A stretch of DNA of 64,000 nt, from NCBI GenBank assembly GCA_033794685.1, contig JARAYZ010000001.1; one strand, given 5' to 3'. This DNA is from Lentzea sp033794685 (GTDB lineage Bacteria > Actinomycetota > Actinomycetes > Mycobacteriales > Pseudonocardiaceae). The stretch's first letter is position 1; each line of letters starts with the position of its first letter. Shown here one piece after another: positions 16,287 to 23,985 of this stretch. Below the pieces are notes generated by a model. That model ran no database searches and was not told the DNA's origin. It saw only the letters and a program-made list of their open reading frames with translations. The translations under genes and the position numbers were made by a program.

Positions 16287-16906
16287 ACGGGAATGGTACG
16301 GGCCACATCCAAAAGAGCGTCCGGGCGGTCACTCGTCGGAACGGGGTTGACGAGCCGGAAGGAGCAACCGATGGCCTCCGCGCCGCCGTCCGCCTCCTCG
16401 CTGTCGCCGACCATTACGGCATCACGGGGATCGACGCCCAGCCGTTCGCACGCGGTGGTGAAGATCTTCGGGTCCGGCTTGATGACGCCTTCCTCGTAGG
16501 ACAGCACGAACTCGTCCACGAGGTGCGTCAGGCCGTGCAGTTCGAACACCGTGCGGATGTCCCAGCCGATGTTGCTGACGACCGCGACGGGCACGTCTTT
16601 CAGGTGTTCGAGTGTCGCCTTGGTGTCCGGGTAGGGCACCCACGACTCGGCGTGGATCAGCTGGTCGTAGAGGGCCTCGGCGTCGGGCACGAGCGAGTCC
16701 TGGAGGACGCGGACGTGCACCCAGCGGTGCACGTCGGGGTCGAGGTCGCGGCGCACCCAGGCGTCGGCGAGTTCGGGGTCCATGCCGTCGGAGATGCCGA
16801 CGGGGGCCGTGAGTGCACGCATCAGGTCACCGTTGGACGCGAGCTCGGGGTGCTCGAGCCGGAACAGCGTGCCGGAGAAGTCGAAGAGCGCGGCGCGGAT
16901 CGTCAC
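16283..16906 (-). CDS. HAD-superfamily hydrolase
   Basis: 207 residues. Motif I is FDFSGTLF, where the usual second Asp (DxD) is Ser; motif II is VPVAVVSN; motif III lysine is in GVIKPDPKIF; motif IV is VMVGDSEEADGGAEAIG. The cap is alpha-helical (C1 type). The nucleophile Asp is kept, but the general acid/base position is altered, so activity may be reduced or use another residue. The substrate is unknown. It lies between the TIR gene and cysS and overlaps cysS by 4 bp, an insertion relative to the mycobacterial order. Confidence 0.82.
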   Translation of the reverse strand: MTIRAALFDFSGTLFRLEHPELASNGDLMRALTAPVGISDGMDPELADAWVRRDLDPDVHRWVHVRVLQDSLVPDAEALYDQLIHAESWVPYPDTKATLEHLKDVPVAVVSNIGWDIRTVFELHGLTHLVDEFVLSYEEGVIKPDPKIFTTACERLGVDPRDAVMVGDSEEADGGAEAIGCSFRLVNPVPTSDRPDALLDVARTIPV

Positions 16907-16931
16907 GCCCCCGACTCTACGTGCCGAACGG

Positions 16932-17876
16932 CTAGGTGGTCTGGACCTTTTTGAGTTCGGCTTCGACGGCGGACGCGTCGTAGGAGAGGGTCAGCTGCAG
17001 GTCGCCCGCACCGCGGTCGGTGGCCGCCTGGAACTCCTCGACGAACTGCTCGATCTGCTTCAGCGGCTGGTCGGAGAGGTGGGCCGCGGTGGAGTAGAGC
17101 GCGGTGAACCGGTCCGGCGTCGTGGTGCCGCGCAGTTCGGCGGACCAGTCGAGCAGGCTCTCGTAAGCCTCCACGAAGCTGTTGGCCAGGTACTTGATCT
17201 TGTCGCTGTCGCCGGGACGCCCGGCCGGACCGAACGCGCTCTGCAGCCTGCCGGGGGAGAGCAGGTCCGAGACGCCGTTGATGATCTTGTCGAACGCCCG
17301 GCTGCGTGCCATGAACGTGTCGAGCGCGTCGACGTCCTCGGTGATCATGCGCGTCGGCTTGGCGCCGCCCATCTCGTGGCGGGTCCGCTTGTCCTTGAGG
17401 TTGCGCATGTGCAGCCCCACGGTGGCGGCGAACAGCTGGTACTCCCAGCCCGCCTTGGGTCCGGGGACCGCGGTGCCGACCTTCCTGGCGATCATCTCCG
17501 CCAGCTCGCGCGGAGTGCTGTGGCGGATGTCCAGGTAACCGGTGCCGGCCCGCAGCGCGGGGATCTCGGTGTCGTCGAAGCGGACGGGCAGCACGTACTC
17601 GGTGTCGGAGACCAGCGCGCGGTCGAACGCGGCCTGCCGCTCGTGCTTGGTCCACATCTTCCTGGCGTAGTGCTCCGACACGAACATCACGCAGAAGCGC
17701 GAGTCGTGGCGGTAGATCTGGTCGAGGTGCTCGACGAGGTTCTTGCCCCAGAGATCGGCTTGCTCGTCGGTGTCGTAGAAACGGGTCACACCCAGTTCGG
17801 TGAGGTGGCGGGCCACCTCGTCGACGTAGGGGCGGTCTTCGCCGGCGAAGGAGAGGCACACGTCGTACTTGGGCAC
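16932..17876 (-). CDS. TIR-domain protein with C-terminal helical domain
   Basis: 314 residues from GTG 17876; the frame runs further upstream but would then cover the divergent gene. Residues 1-135 form a TIR domain: strand A motif YDVCLSFAGEDRPYVDEVA, BB-loop region FYDTDEQADLWGKNL, and SEHYARKMWTKHERQAAF, where Glu79 sits at the position of the catalytic Glu of NAD-cleaving TIRs. Residues 145-314 are mostly helical and not recognised. Bacterial TIR proteins often hydrolyse NAD in anti-phage defence; the C-terminal part could be the sensor or an assembly module. It is co-directional with HAD-cysS-rlmB, 25 bp upstream of the HAD gene. Enzyme activity is inferred. Confidence 0.82.
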   Translation of the reverse strand: MPKYDVCLSFAGEDRPYVDEVARHLTELGVTRFYDTDEQADLWGKNLVEHLDQIYRHDSRFCVMFVSEHYARKMWTKHERQAAFDRALVSDTEYVLPVRFDDTEIPALRAGTGYLDIRHSTPRELAEMIARKVGTAVPGPKAGWEYQLFAATVGLHMRNLKDKRTRHEMGGAKPTRMITEDVDALDTFMARSRAFDKIINGVSDLLSPGRLQSAFGPAGRPGDSDKIKYLANSFVEAYESLLDWSAELRGTTTPDRFTALYSTAAHLSDQPLKQIEQFVEEFQAATDRGAGDLQLTLSYDASAVEAELKKVQTT

Positions 17877-17928
17877 CAGGCGATCGTAGTGGCGGGAACC
17901 ACACCGCTGTGCGGGGAGTTGGGAAGGT

Positions 17929-18225
17929 ATGAGCCTGGGGTTCCTGTTCGCGATGTCGTTACCCGCGTTGGTGGCGGCCCTGTTCTTCCTCGCCGTGTTC
18001 GAGAGGTTCGTCCGCGGCAGGAAGAAGGGCATGCCGATGTCGACCGCGGGGATCGGCGAACTGGGAGCCACGTTCGAGGCGGGCAAGCGCGACGAACTGG
18101 AGTTCCGCAAGGAGGAACGGCATCTGCGCGACGACGAGGGTGATCACGCGCCGCCGCGGAGCCGGGTGGACCTCGACGGCGGCACGGCCGTGCTGAAGGT
18201 GCCTGCGCAGAGGCAGTCGAGTTAG
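17929..18225 (+). CDS. small membrane protein (DUF6191-like)
   Basis: 98 residues from ATG 17929. One N-terminal membrane span (LGFLFAMSLPALVAALFFLAVF), a basic patch RFVRGRKKG, then a charged soluble tail. It resembles short actinobacterial DUF6191 proteins of unknown role. It is divergent from the TIR gene (52 bp apart) and its stop overlaps the convergent PPOX gene by 4 bp. Confidence 0.65.
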   Translation: MSLGFLFAMSLPALVAALFFLAVFERFVRGRKKGMPMSTAGIGELGATFEAGKRDELEFRKEERHLRDDEGDHAPPRSRVDLDGGTAVLKVPAQRQSS

Positions 18226-18614
18226 GCGTTGCCGGTGGTCTTGGCGACCTTGACGCGGACGATGACGCGGACGTTGTCCGTGCCGGCGTCGCCCGGGTAG
18301 TCCTTGCCGAGGTACTTGTGCGAGAGCTCGTTGATGAGCTCGGCGCCGCCCTCGGTCGTCAGCGACGCGTCACCGCGGAACTCGCTGTACTGGTACGGGT
18401 TGTCCTTGTTGATGACGGTGATGCTCACCCGCGAGTCGTTCTGCAGGTGGCGTTCCTTCGCGCGGCCGACGACCGTGGAGAACAGCACGTCGTCCCCGTC
18501 GCGCTTGACCCAGACCACGGAGGTCTGCGGGCTGCCGTCCTTGGTCAGCGTCGCGACCGTGCCGTAGTTGGGGCTGTCCAGGAGTTCGCGCTGTGCATCT
18601 GAAAGCGTGGCCAT
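18222..18614 (-). CDS. PPOX-class F420/FMN-dependent oxidoreductase
   Basis: 130 residues with the split beta-barrel fold of the pyridoxamine-5'-phosphate-oxidase superfamily (GTVATLTKDGSPQTSVVWVKRDGDDVLFST). The size and the lack of a C-terminal PNPOx domain fit the F420-binding Rv1155-like subgroup rather than PdxH. It is cytoplasmic, with unknown substrate. The stop overlaps the neighbouring convergent gene, and ispF lies just upstream on the same strand. Confidence 0.8.
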   Translation of the reverse strand: MATLSDAQRELLDSPNYGTVATLTKDGSPQTSVVWVKRDGDDVLFSTVVGRAKERHLQNDSRVSITVINKDNPYQYSEFRGDASLTTEGGAELINELSHKYLGKDYPGDAGTDNVRVIVRVKVAKTTGNA

Positions 18615-18618
18615 GAGG

Positions 18619-19086
18619 TCAGGCTACGGGGAACAGCAGGGCCGTCGCGATCGCCGCGATGCCCTCGTTCCGCCCTGTGAGACCGAGGCCGTCCGTGGTG
18701 GTGCCGGCGACCGAGACGGGGCCTCCGACGGCCTCCGAGAGGGTCTTCTGGGCCTCTTCGCGACGCTTGCCGACGCGCGGCTGGTTGCCGATGACCTGCA
18801 CTGTGGCGTTTCCCACACGGAAGCCGGCCTCCTCGACGAGGCGGCGCACCTCCGTGAGCAGGACCACGCCGTGCGCACCGGACCAGCGCGGGTCGGACGT
18901 GCCGAAGACGGCGCCCAGGTCACCCAGGCCCGCTGCCGAGAGGAGCGCGTCGCACAGGGCGTGCGAGGCCACGTCGCCGTCGGAGTGACCGGCGCACCCG
19001 TCCACGCCCTCCCACAGCAGCCCGGCGACCCAGCACTCACGTCCTGCCTCGATCGGGTGGACGTCGACGCCCTGGCCGATCCTCAC
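18619..19086 (-). CDS. ispF: 2-C-methyl-D-erythritol 2,4-cyclodiphosphate synthase
   Basis: 155 residues, typical for the homotrimeric enzyme. The metal site DVHPIE (Asp8, His10) and the segment AGHSDGDVASHALCDALLSAAGLGD are intact, and the C-terminal GLTGRNEGIAAIA loop is present. It catalyses the fifth step of the MEP isoprenoid pathway. The GTG start shares one base with the ispD stop. Matches Rv3581c. Confidence 0.95.
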   Translation of the reverse strand: MRIGQGVDVHPIEAGRECWVAGLLWEGVDGCAGHSDGDVASHALCDALLSAAGLGDLGAVFGTSDPRWSGAHGVVLLTEVRRLVEEAGFRVGNATVQVIGNQPRVGKRREEAQKTLSEAVGGPVSVAGTTTDGLGLTGRNEGIAAIATALLFPVA

Positions 19087-19775
19087 TACTGGCCTCCGCT
19101 GAACAGTGCCGCCGCGACCGCGAGGTCGAACGGGGTGGTGATCTTCATGGCGTGGGGGTGTCCGGGGACCGTGTGCACCGCGACACCGTTCTTCTCCACG
19201 AGACCGGCGTCGTCAGTCGCGGCGATACCGGAGCTGTAGGCGGCTTTGAGAGTCTCGACGCGGAAACCCTGCGGGGTCTGCACGACCCGCAGACCGGCTC
19301 GATCAGGTGTGGAGACGACCACTCCGGCCTCGTCCACCTGCTTGATCGTGTCGGCGACCGGGAGCACCGGGATGACGGCGTCGAACCCGTCGCGCACGGC
19401 GGCGACGACACCGGCGATGACCTCGGGAGGGGTGAAGGCACGAGCGGCGTCGTGGACCAGCACGATCGAGGTGTCCGGAATCACGCGGAGCGCGTGTTCG
19501 AGGGCGAGCCGCACCGAGTCGGTGCGCTGCGAACCCCCTGAAAGCACGTGCACCGCCCCGCCGGCCGGAGCCAGCGAGGCGGTTGCGGTGTGCACTTGGT
19601 CCACATCGGACGGAGGAGCGGCGATGACGACGTGCTGGACGTGACCTGACTCGAACAGGCCTCGCACGGCACGAGTCAACAGCGGTACACCGTTGACCGG
19701 CACGAGCGCCTTGGGCATCCCGTAGCCCAGACGCTCACCCCGCCCTGCCGCGGGCACGAGCGCGACAACACTCAT
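19086..19775 (-). CDS. ispD: 2-C-methyl-D-erythritol 4-phosphate cytidylyltransferase
   Basis: 229 residues. Nucleotide-binding motif LVPAAGRGERLGYGMPKALVPV, then GGSQRTDSVRLAL, VLVHDAARAFTPPEVI and TPQGFRVETL, as in IspD. It makes CDP-methylerythritol in the MEP pathway, and its product chain leads to IspF, encoded directly downstream. Matches Rv3582c. Confidence 0.95.
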   Translation of the reverse strand: MSVVALVPAAGRGERLGYGMPKALVPVNGVPLLTRAVRGLFESGHVQHVVIAAPPSDVDQVHTATASLAPAGGAVHVLSGGSQRTDSVRLALEHALRVIPDTSIVLVHDAARAFTPPEVIAGVVAAVRDGFDAVIPVLPVADTIKQVDEAGVVVSTPDRAGLRVVQTPQGFRVETLKAAYSSGIAATDDAGLVEKNGVAVHTVPGHPHAMKITTPFDLAVAAALFSGGQ

Positions 19776-19819
19776 GTTCGCGACTTACATCCGATGCTCA
19801 GTTGTTGTTTGCAGAAAAA

Positions 19820-20308
19820 CTACGAAGCAGTGGCGAGAACTTCGTCGAGGAGAACCTCGGCCTTGTCCTCGTCGGTGCCCTCGGCCAGCGCCAGCTCGCT
19901 GACCAGTATCTGCCGCGCCTTCGCCAGCATCCGCTTCTCGCCCGCGGAAAGTCCGCGATCCTTTTCGCGCCGCCAGAGGTCGCGCACCACTTCCGCAACC
20001 TTGTTCACGTCGCCGGAGGCGAGCTTCTCAAGGTTGGCCTTGTACCGCCGAGACCAGTTGGTCGGCTCCTCGGTGTGGGGAGCACGCAAGACCTCGAAAA
20101 CCTTGTCGAGCCCTTCCTGGCCGACAACGTCACGCACGCCTACGATTTCGGCGTTGTCAGCGGGAACCCGTACGGTGAGGTCGCCCTGCGCTACCTTCAG
20201 AACGAGGTACTTCTTTTCCTCGCCCTTGATCACGCGGGTCTCGATTGCTTCGATGAGAGCGGCACCGTGGTGCGGGTAGACGACGGTCTCTCCGACCTTG
20301 AAAACCAT
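19820..20308 (-). CDS. carD: RNA polymerase-binding transcription factor CarD
   Basis: 162 residues, the usual CarD length. The N-terminal RNA-polymerase interaction (Tudor-like) domain begins MVFKVGETVVYPHHGAA; the C-terminal helical DNA-binding domain includes TNWSRRYKANLEKL with the conserved Trp that wedges into the promoter bubble. CarD stabilises open complexes, notably at rRNA promoters. SD AGAGGA precedes the ATG. It heads the ispD-ispF direction, 44 bp upstream of ispD, as in Rv3583c. Confidence 0.96.
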   Translation of the reverse strand: MVFKVGETVVYPHHGAALIEAIETRVIKGEEKKYLVLKVAQGDLTVRVPADNAEIVGVRDVVGQEGLDKVFEVLRAPHTEEPTNWSRRYKANLEKLASGDVNKVAEVVRDLWRREKDRGLSAGEKRMLAKARQILVSELALAEGTDEDKAEVLLDEVLATAS

Positions 20309-20335
20309 GTGTCCTCTGCCCCTTTCGATGCCCCC

Positions 20336-20341
20336 ATCCTA
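20336..20341 (-). promoter_or_regulatory. candidate -10 box of carD
   Basis: On the minus strand this reads TAGGAT within TGTTAGGATG, an extended -10-like element about 27 bp before the carD ATG. No good -35 box is seen, which is common for actinobacterial promoters. Confidence 0.4.
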
Positions 20342-20408
20342 ACACGTCCGGCAACCCTTCGATTGTCGCTCGATGATCCGTTAGTGCTGGTCAGGGCCAT
20401 GCGGGGGG

Positions 20409-20437
20409 TTGACAAACCACCTGTTCGCGTGCAAGGT
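20409..20437 (+). promoter_or_regulatory. candidate promoter of the lpqE-like gene
   Basis: TTGACA at 20409-20414 is followed after 17 bp by CAAGGT (20432-20437). The -35 box is perfect but the -10 box is poor. It points to the gene starting at 20539, leaving a leader of about 95 bases. Confidence 0.35.
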
Positions 20438-20538
20438 ACGTCTCATCGAAGATCGACTGGCAGCCAGTCGCGCCCTCGATTCGGGTCCCGGTTAGGCTCC
20501 TTGCCTGGTGGTTGTTCCCTAGGAAGGACGCTGGAGCC

Positions 20539-21324
20539 GTGAACTCAGGAGTGTCTCGCCGGATGATCGTGACGGCAGCGCTGGCCGCGGGCCTCGGCCT
20601 GGTGGCGGTCGGCTGCAGCGCCGGTCAGGTCACCCAGACCGACACCCAGGTCGCCGCCGTGGACGGTGCGAGCGGCAACGCTGGCCCGATCGCGGTGCGC
20701 AATGCCATGCTCGCCTTCCCGCCGGACGGCAACCGGTACAAGGACGGCGCCGATGTGCCGCTGACCTTCGTCATCGCGAACACGGGGTCCACCCCGGACA
20801 AGCTGCTGTCGATCAAGTCGGACGCGTCCGAGGCAGAGGCCGAGGTCGTCGGTTCGAAGGAGATCCCGGCGCAGTACGCGCTGCGGGCCGAGTACGACGC
20901 CTCGAAGGCGCCGGTGAAGTCCTCTTCGCCGTCGTCCTCCGCCGCCTCGTCCTCGTCGGTCGCGCCGACCTCGGGCGCCCCCTCGTCGAACGCGGGCACG
21001 CCGTCGTCCAGCGCGGGCACGCCGTCCTCGACGTCGGGCAACCCGTCCTCGAACGCGGGCACGCCGTCGTCGAACGCGTCGTCGTCCGGCGCCCCGTCGA
21101 CGACCGGTCGCCCGTCCTCCTCGGCTCCGGCCACGGTGGACCCCGACCTCGAGGTGCTGCAGATCCGCTGCACGCTCAAGAAGCTGAACCGCGAGGTGGT
21201 GGCGGCCCAGACCGTCAAGATCACCTTCCTGTTCGAGAAGGCAGGCTCCGTGACGCTGGAGGTGCCCATGGCGCCGTCCGACCACAAGCGCACGAGCGAG
21301 AACCACGAGTCCGGCGGTCACTGA
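20539..21324 (+). CDS. lpqE: LpqE-like lipoprotein with Ser/Pro repeat linker
   Basis: 261 residues from GTG 20539, preceded by GGAG; an earlier in-frame ATG at 20512 has no comparable site. A lipobox around Cys26 (VAVGC) predicts a membrane-anchored exported protein. Residues 45-125 and 200-245 form a split beta-sandwich like the copper-chaperone PCu(A)C/LpqE family (AVRNAMLAFPPDGNRY; PLTFVIANTGSTPDKLLSI), interrupted by a Ser/Ala/Pro/Gly-rich insert at about 125-198. Position between carD and radA equals Rv3584 (lpqE). The canonical metal-binding Met/His pattern is not evident, so copper binding is doubtful. Confidence 0.78.
   Translation: MNSGVSRRMIVTAALAAGLGLVAVGCSAGQVTQTDTQVAAVDGASGNAGPIAVRNAMLAFPPDGNRYKDGADVPLTFVIANTGSTPDKLLSIKSDASEAEAEVVGSKEIPAQYALRAEYDASKAPVKSSSPSSSAASSSSVAPTSGAPSSNAGTPSSSAGTPSSTSGNPSSNAGTPSSNASSSGAPSTTGRPSSSAPATVDPDLEVLQIRCTLKKLNREVVAAQTVKITFLFEKAGSVTLEVPMAPSDHKRTSENHESGGH
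20980..21075 (+). repeat. 21-bp tandem repeats in the lpqE-like linker
   Basis: Residues 148-179 repeat a seven-residue unit four times (PSSNAGT, PSSSAGT, PSSTSGN, PSSNAGT), followed by a partial fifth. The DNA repeats with a 21-bp period. Copy number could vary between strains and change the length of the surface linker. Confidence 0.75.
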
Positions 21325-21331
21325 GTTTTCT

Positions 21332-21353
21332 GCCGCTGCTGCGCAGCAGCGGC
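21332..21353. repeat. perfect 22-bp palindrome after the lpqE-like gene
   Basis: GCCGCTGCTGCGCAGCAGCGGC is fully self-complementary and begins 8 bp after the stop codon. A further dyad (GCGAGTTCG 21352-21360 with CGAACTCGC 21372-21380) follows directly. Together they probably end the lpqE transcript. Confidence 0.65.
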
Positions 21354-21400
21354 GAGTTCGCCGGGAAGTCGCGAACTCGCACTAAGTGCCCTGATACGCG

Positions 21401-21436
21401 AAACGCCGCTCCCTGGGTATCCAGGGGGCGGCGTTT
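21401..21436. terminator. terminator hairpin downstream of the DoxX gene
   Basis: AAACGCCGCTCCCTGG (21401-21416), loop GTAT, CCAGGGGGCGGCGTTT (21421-21436): a 16-bp stem with one wobble pair. It begins 12 bp past the DoxX stop and can serve both convergent genes. Confidence 0.8.
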
Positions 21437-21448
21437 GGCGTTGCTGGG

Positions 21449-21883
21449 TCAGGAGGCCTGCAGCATCGGGCGGAACTTGTCGCGGTAGGCCCACGCGAGG
21501 CCGATCTCGGCGGCGACCACGAGCAGCGCCATGACCATGCCGCTCGGCTCCAGGAAGACGTGGAACAGGAAGATGTTCACGATGACCGGGGCGAGCAGGG
21601 CCAGTGCCAGCGGCACGAACCGGCCGATCACCAGCAGGACGCCGGCGAGCAGCTGGACGCCGGACGTGAGCTGCACCATGTAGCCGGTCGCGTAGAGGGC
21701 CGCGTTGAACGCCACGCCGTCGGGCGCCATGGTGCTGGGGTCCGGGGCGGGCATGAACATCAGGAAGCCGTTCAGGCCGGTCGTGGCGAACAGCAGGCCG
21801 GTCAGCACGCGGGTGACGACGGTGGCGTAGCGGCCGATGGCGAACTTGCGGGTCTGCGTCGCGGAAGCGGTTGCGGTGCTCAC
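21449..21883 (-). CDS. DoxX-family membrane protein
   Basis: 144 residues from GTG 21883, which follows GGAGGA; the frame upstream to 21949 lacks a ribosome site. Four hydrophobic segments (VVTRVLTGLLFATTGLNGFL; LLAGVLLVIGRFVPLALALL; VIVNIFLFHVFL; ALLVVAAEIGLAWAY) and the DoxX pattern LTGLLFATTGLNGF. Actinobacterial relatives take part in thiol/redox defence or are of unknown role. It is inserted between lpqE and radA on the opposite strand, unlike the mycobacterial order. Confidence 0.8.
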   Translation of the reverse strand: MSTATASATQTRKFAIGRYATVVTRVLTGLLFATTGLNGFLMFMPAPDPSTMAPDGVAFNAALYATGYMVQLTSGVQLLAGVLLVIGRFVPLALALLAPVIVNIFLFHVFLEPSGMVMALLVVAAEIGLAWAYRDKFRPMLQAS

Positions 21884-22037
21884 TGTGTCCTCCAGGTGTG
21901 TCGTGTCCTTCCACTGATGCGTCGAACGGGCCCCACGCCGGATCGACATCGGGCGTCAGAAAATCTTCGAGATTTCTGCGCGTGGCTGTGACCTGCGGCG
22001 ATCGGAAGTGTCAGACCTGTCCTCTACCGTTCTGGTC

Positions 22038-23444
22038 GTGGCGAAGACAGCGCGGCCGATCTTCCGTTGTGCCGAGTGCGGGCACGAGGTGGCGAAGTGG
22101 TTCGGCCGCTGCCCCGAGTGCCAGGCCTGGGGCAGCATCGAGGAACGAGGCACCGCCTCGGTGACCCGTGTCGTGGCGGGCGCGCCGACCTCCAGGGCCA
22201 GGCCGATCGGCGAGGTCGACATCGAGTCGGCGCGGGCGCTCACGACGGGCGTCAGCGAGTTCGACCGGGTGCTGGGCGGCGGCCTGGTGCCGGGTGCCGT
22301 CGTGCTGCTCGCCGGTGAGCCCGGCGTCGGCAAGTCCACGCTGCTGCTGGAGACGGCGCACCGGTGGGCGGAGGCGCACGGCCGCTGCCTCTACGTGACG
22401 GGTGAGGAGTCCGCGGGCCAGGTGCGGCTGCGCGCCGAGCGCACCGGGAACCTCCACCCCGAGATGTACCTGGCGGCCGAGAGCGAGCTCAGCGCGTTGC
22501 TCGGGCAGGTCGACCAGGTGAAGCCGTCGATGTTGATCGTCGACTCCATCCAGACCATGTCGACGGTGAGCGTCGAGGGTGTGCCCGGCGGCGTCACGCA
22601 GGTGCGGACCGTCGCATCAGGACTGATCGCGATGGCCAAGGAACGCGGTCTCCCGGTGGTCCTCGTGGGACACGTCACGAAGGACGGATCCGTTGCGGGG
22701 CCCAGGGTTCTGGAGCACCTGGTCGACGTGGTGCTGCAGTTCGAGGGCGACCGCCACTCCAGCCTGCGGCTGCTGCGGGGCATCAAGAACCGCTACGGCG
22801 CGGCGGACGAGGTGGGCTGCTTCGAGCTGCGCGACGACGGCATCGCGTGCGTGCCGGACCCGTCCGGCCTCTTCCTCACGCGCCGCGAGAAAGCAGTCGA
22901 GGGCACCTGCGTCACGGTGATCGTCGAGGGCAAGCGCCCGATGCTCGGCGAGGTGCAGGCGTTGGTGGCCAAGACAAATCTGCCCGCACCCCGGCGCGCG
23001 GTGAGCGGCCTCGACTCGGCGCGGATCTCGATGGCCTTGGCCGTGCTGGAGAAGCGCGGCAAGGTCAACCTGTTCCAGAAGGACGTCTTCACCGCCACGG
23101 TCGGCGGCATGCGTCTGGTGGAGCCGGCTGCGGACCTCGCGGTGGTGCTCGCGGTGGCCTCGGCCGAACGCGAGATCGCCCTGCCCGCCGACCTGGTGGT
23201 GCTGGGCGAGGTCGGCCTGGCCGGAGAGATCCGGCGCGTCAACGGCGTGGGCAAACGCCTCAGTGAGGCCGCGCGGCTGGGGTTCAAGAAGGCCTTGGTG
23301 CCGCCGGACCACGGGCCGCTGCCCGAGGGCGTGCGGGCGCTGGTGGCGCACGACCTGGTGTCGGCGCTGGAAGTGCTGGGACTGAACCGTCGGCGCAGCG
23401 GCAAGGGCGGTGACGGCAAGGAGGCCGAGCCCGAGGATGACTGA
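22038..23444 (+). CDS. radA: DNA repair protein RadA
   Basis: 468 residues from GTG 22038, chosen because homologues begin a few residues before the zinc motif; a GTG at 22008 would add 10 residues and neither has a good SD. A four-Cys zinc finger (Cys11, 14, 25, 28), Walker A GEPGVGKST (93-101), Walker B LIVDSIQTM, the RadA motif KNRYG, and a C-terminal Lon-protease-like domain. It is a RecA-like helicase that drives branch migration in recombination. It is equivalent to Rv3585; the usual next gene, disA, is missing here. Confidence 0.94.
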   Translation: MAKTARPIFRCAECGHEVAKWFGRCPECQAWGSIEERGTASVTRVVAGAPTSRARPIGEVDIESARALTTGVSEFDRVLGGGLVPGAVVLLAGEPGVGKSTLLLETAHRWAEAHGRCLYVTGEESAGQVRLRAERTGNLHPEMYLAAESELSALLGQVDQVKPSMLIVDSIQTMSTVSVEGVPGGVTQVRTVASGLIAMAKERGLPVVLVGHVTKDGSVAGPRVLEHLVDVVLQFEGDRHSSLRLLRGIKNRYGAADEVGCFELRDDGIACVPDPSGLFLTRREKAVEGTCVTVIVEGKRPMLGEVQALVAKTNLPAPRRAVSGLDSARISMALAVLEKRGKVNLFQKDVFTATVGGMRLVEPAADLAVVLAVASAEREIALPADLVVLGEVGLAGEIRRVNGVGKRLSEAARLGFKKALVPPDHGPLPEGVRALVAHDLVSALEVLGLNRRRSGKGGDGKEAEPEDD

Positions 23445-23985
23445 CCCCTTGCGCCGTGCGGTGTCGTTGATCCCCGACGACGCACGCAGCGACGCGGGGT
23501 GCACCTCCGCGGACGTGCTGGACTACCTCGACCACAACGAGCCAGAGGTGGCGCACGGCATCCTGGAGGACTTCGACGGCGTCGCGTGGCAGACCGACGA
23601 GTTCTGGGACCTGCTGGCCGAGTCCGCGCGGCAGATGCGCCTGGGCACGGACTGGATCACCTGGCGCAAGGAGGAAACGCGGCACGGGCTCCTCCGCGCC
23701 GAACTCGAACTGGCGACGGACGCCACCCCGATCCCCGCCGGGGAGAGGCAGGGAACGCGCTGGGACCTCGGGGACGGAGTGCTCCGGCCCGCGACGATGC
23801 GGATCGAGTCGATGCTGGTCCTGGAACCAGGCCGGACGGCGGTCGTCCGGCTCAGGCCCGCGGACCCGTGGCAGCACCTCACCGAGGGCGCCGTGATCGC
23901 GTTTCACGAACACCAGCCCATGGCGGGCGTGGCGACTGTGATCGAATTAGCGGGTGTTGGGGAGACACGACAGCGAGATCGGTGA
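23437..23985 (+). CDS. conserved protein of unknown function, paralogue of the next gene
   Basis: 182 residues from ATG 23437, overlapping radA by 8 bp, so translation is probably coupled. Residues 1-80 are helical and acidic with DVLDYLDHNEPEVAHGILEDFDG and WQTDEFWDLLAESARQM. Residues 85-175 look like a beta-barrel (MRIESMLVLEPGRTAVVRLRP, then AVIAFHEHQPMAGVATVIE), with a rhythm like the third domain of EF-Tu-type GTPases. It aligns along its length with the next protein. No enzyme motif is seen. Confidence 0.7.
   Translation: MTDPLRRAVSLIPDDARSDAGCTSADVLDYLDHNEPEVAHGILEDFDGVAWQTDEFWDLLAESARQMRLGTDWITWRKEETRHGLLRAELELATDATPIPAGERQGTRWDLGDGVLRPATMRIESMLVLEPGRTAVVRLRPADPWQHLTEGAVIAFHEHQPMAGVATVIELAGVGETRQRDR

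Noticed and set aside
20393..20404. Second DasR-like site (TGGTCAGGGCCA) upstream of carD
   Set aside because: Only 9 of 12 core positions fit and the symmetry is broken; carD is not a plausible target.
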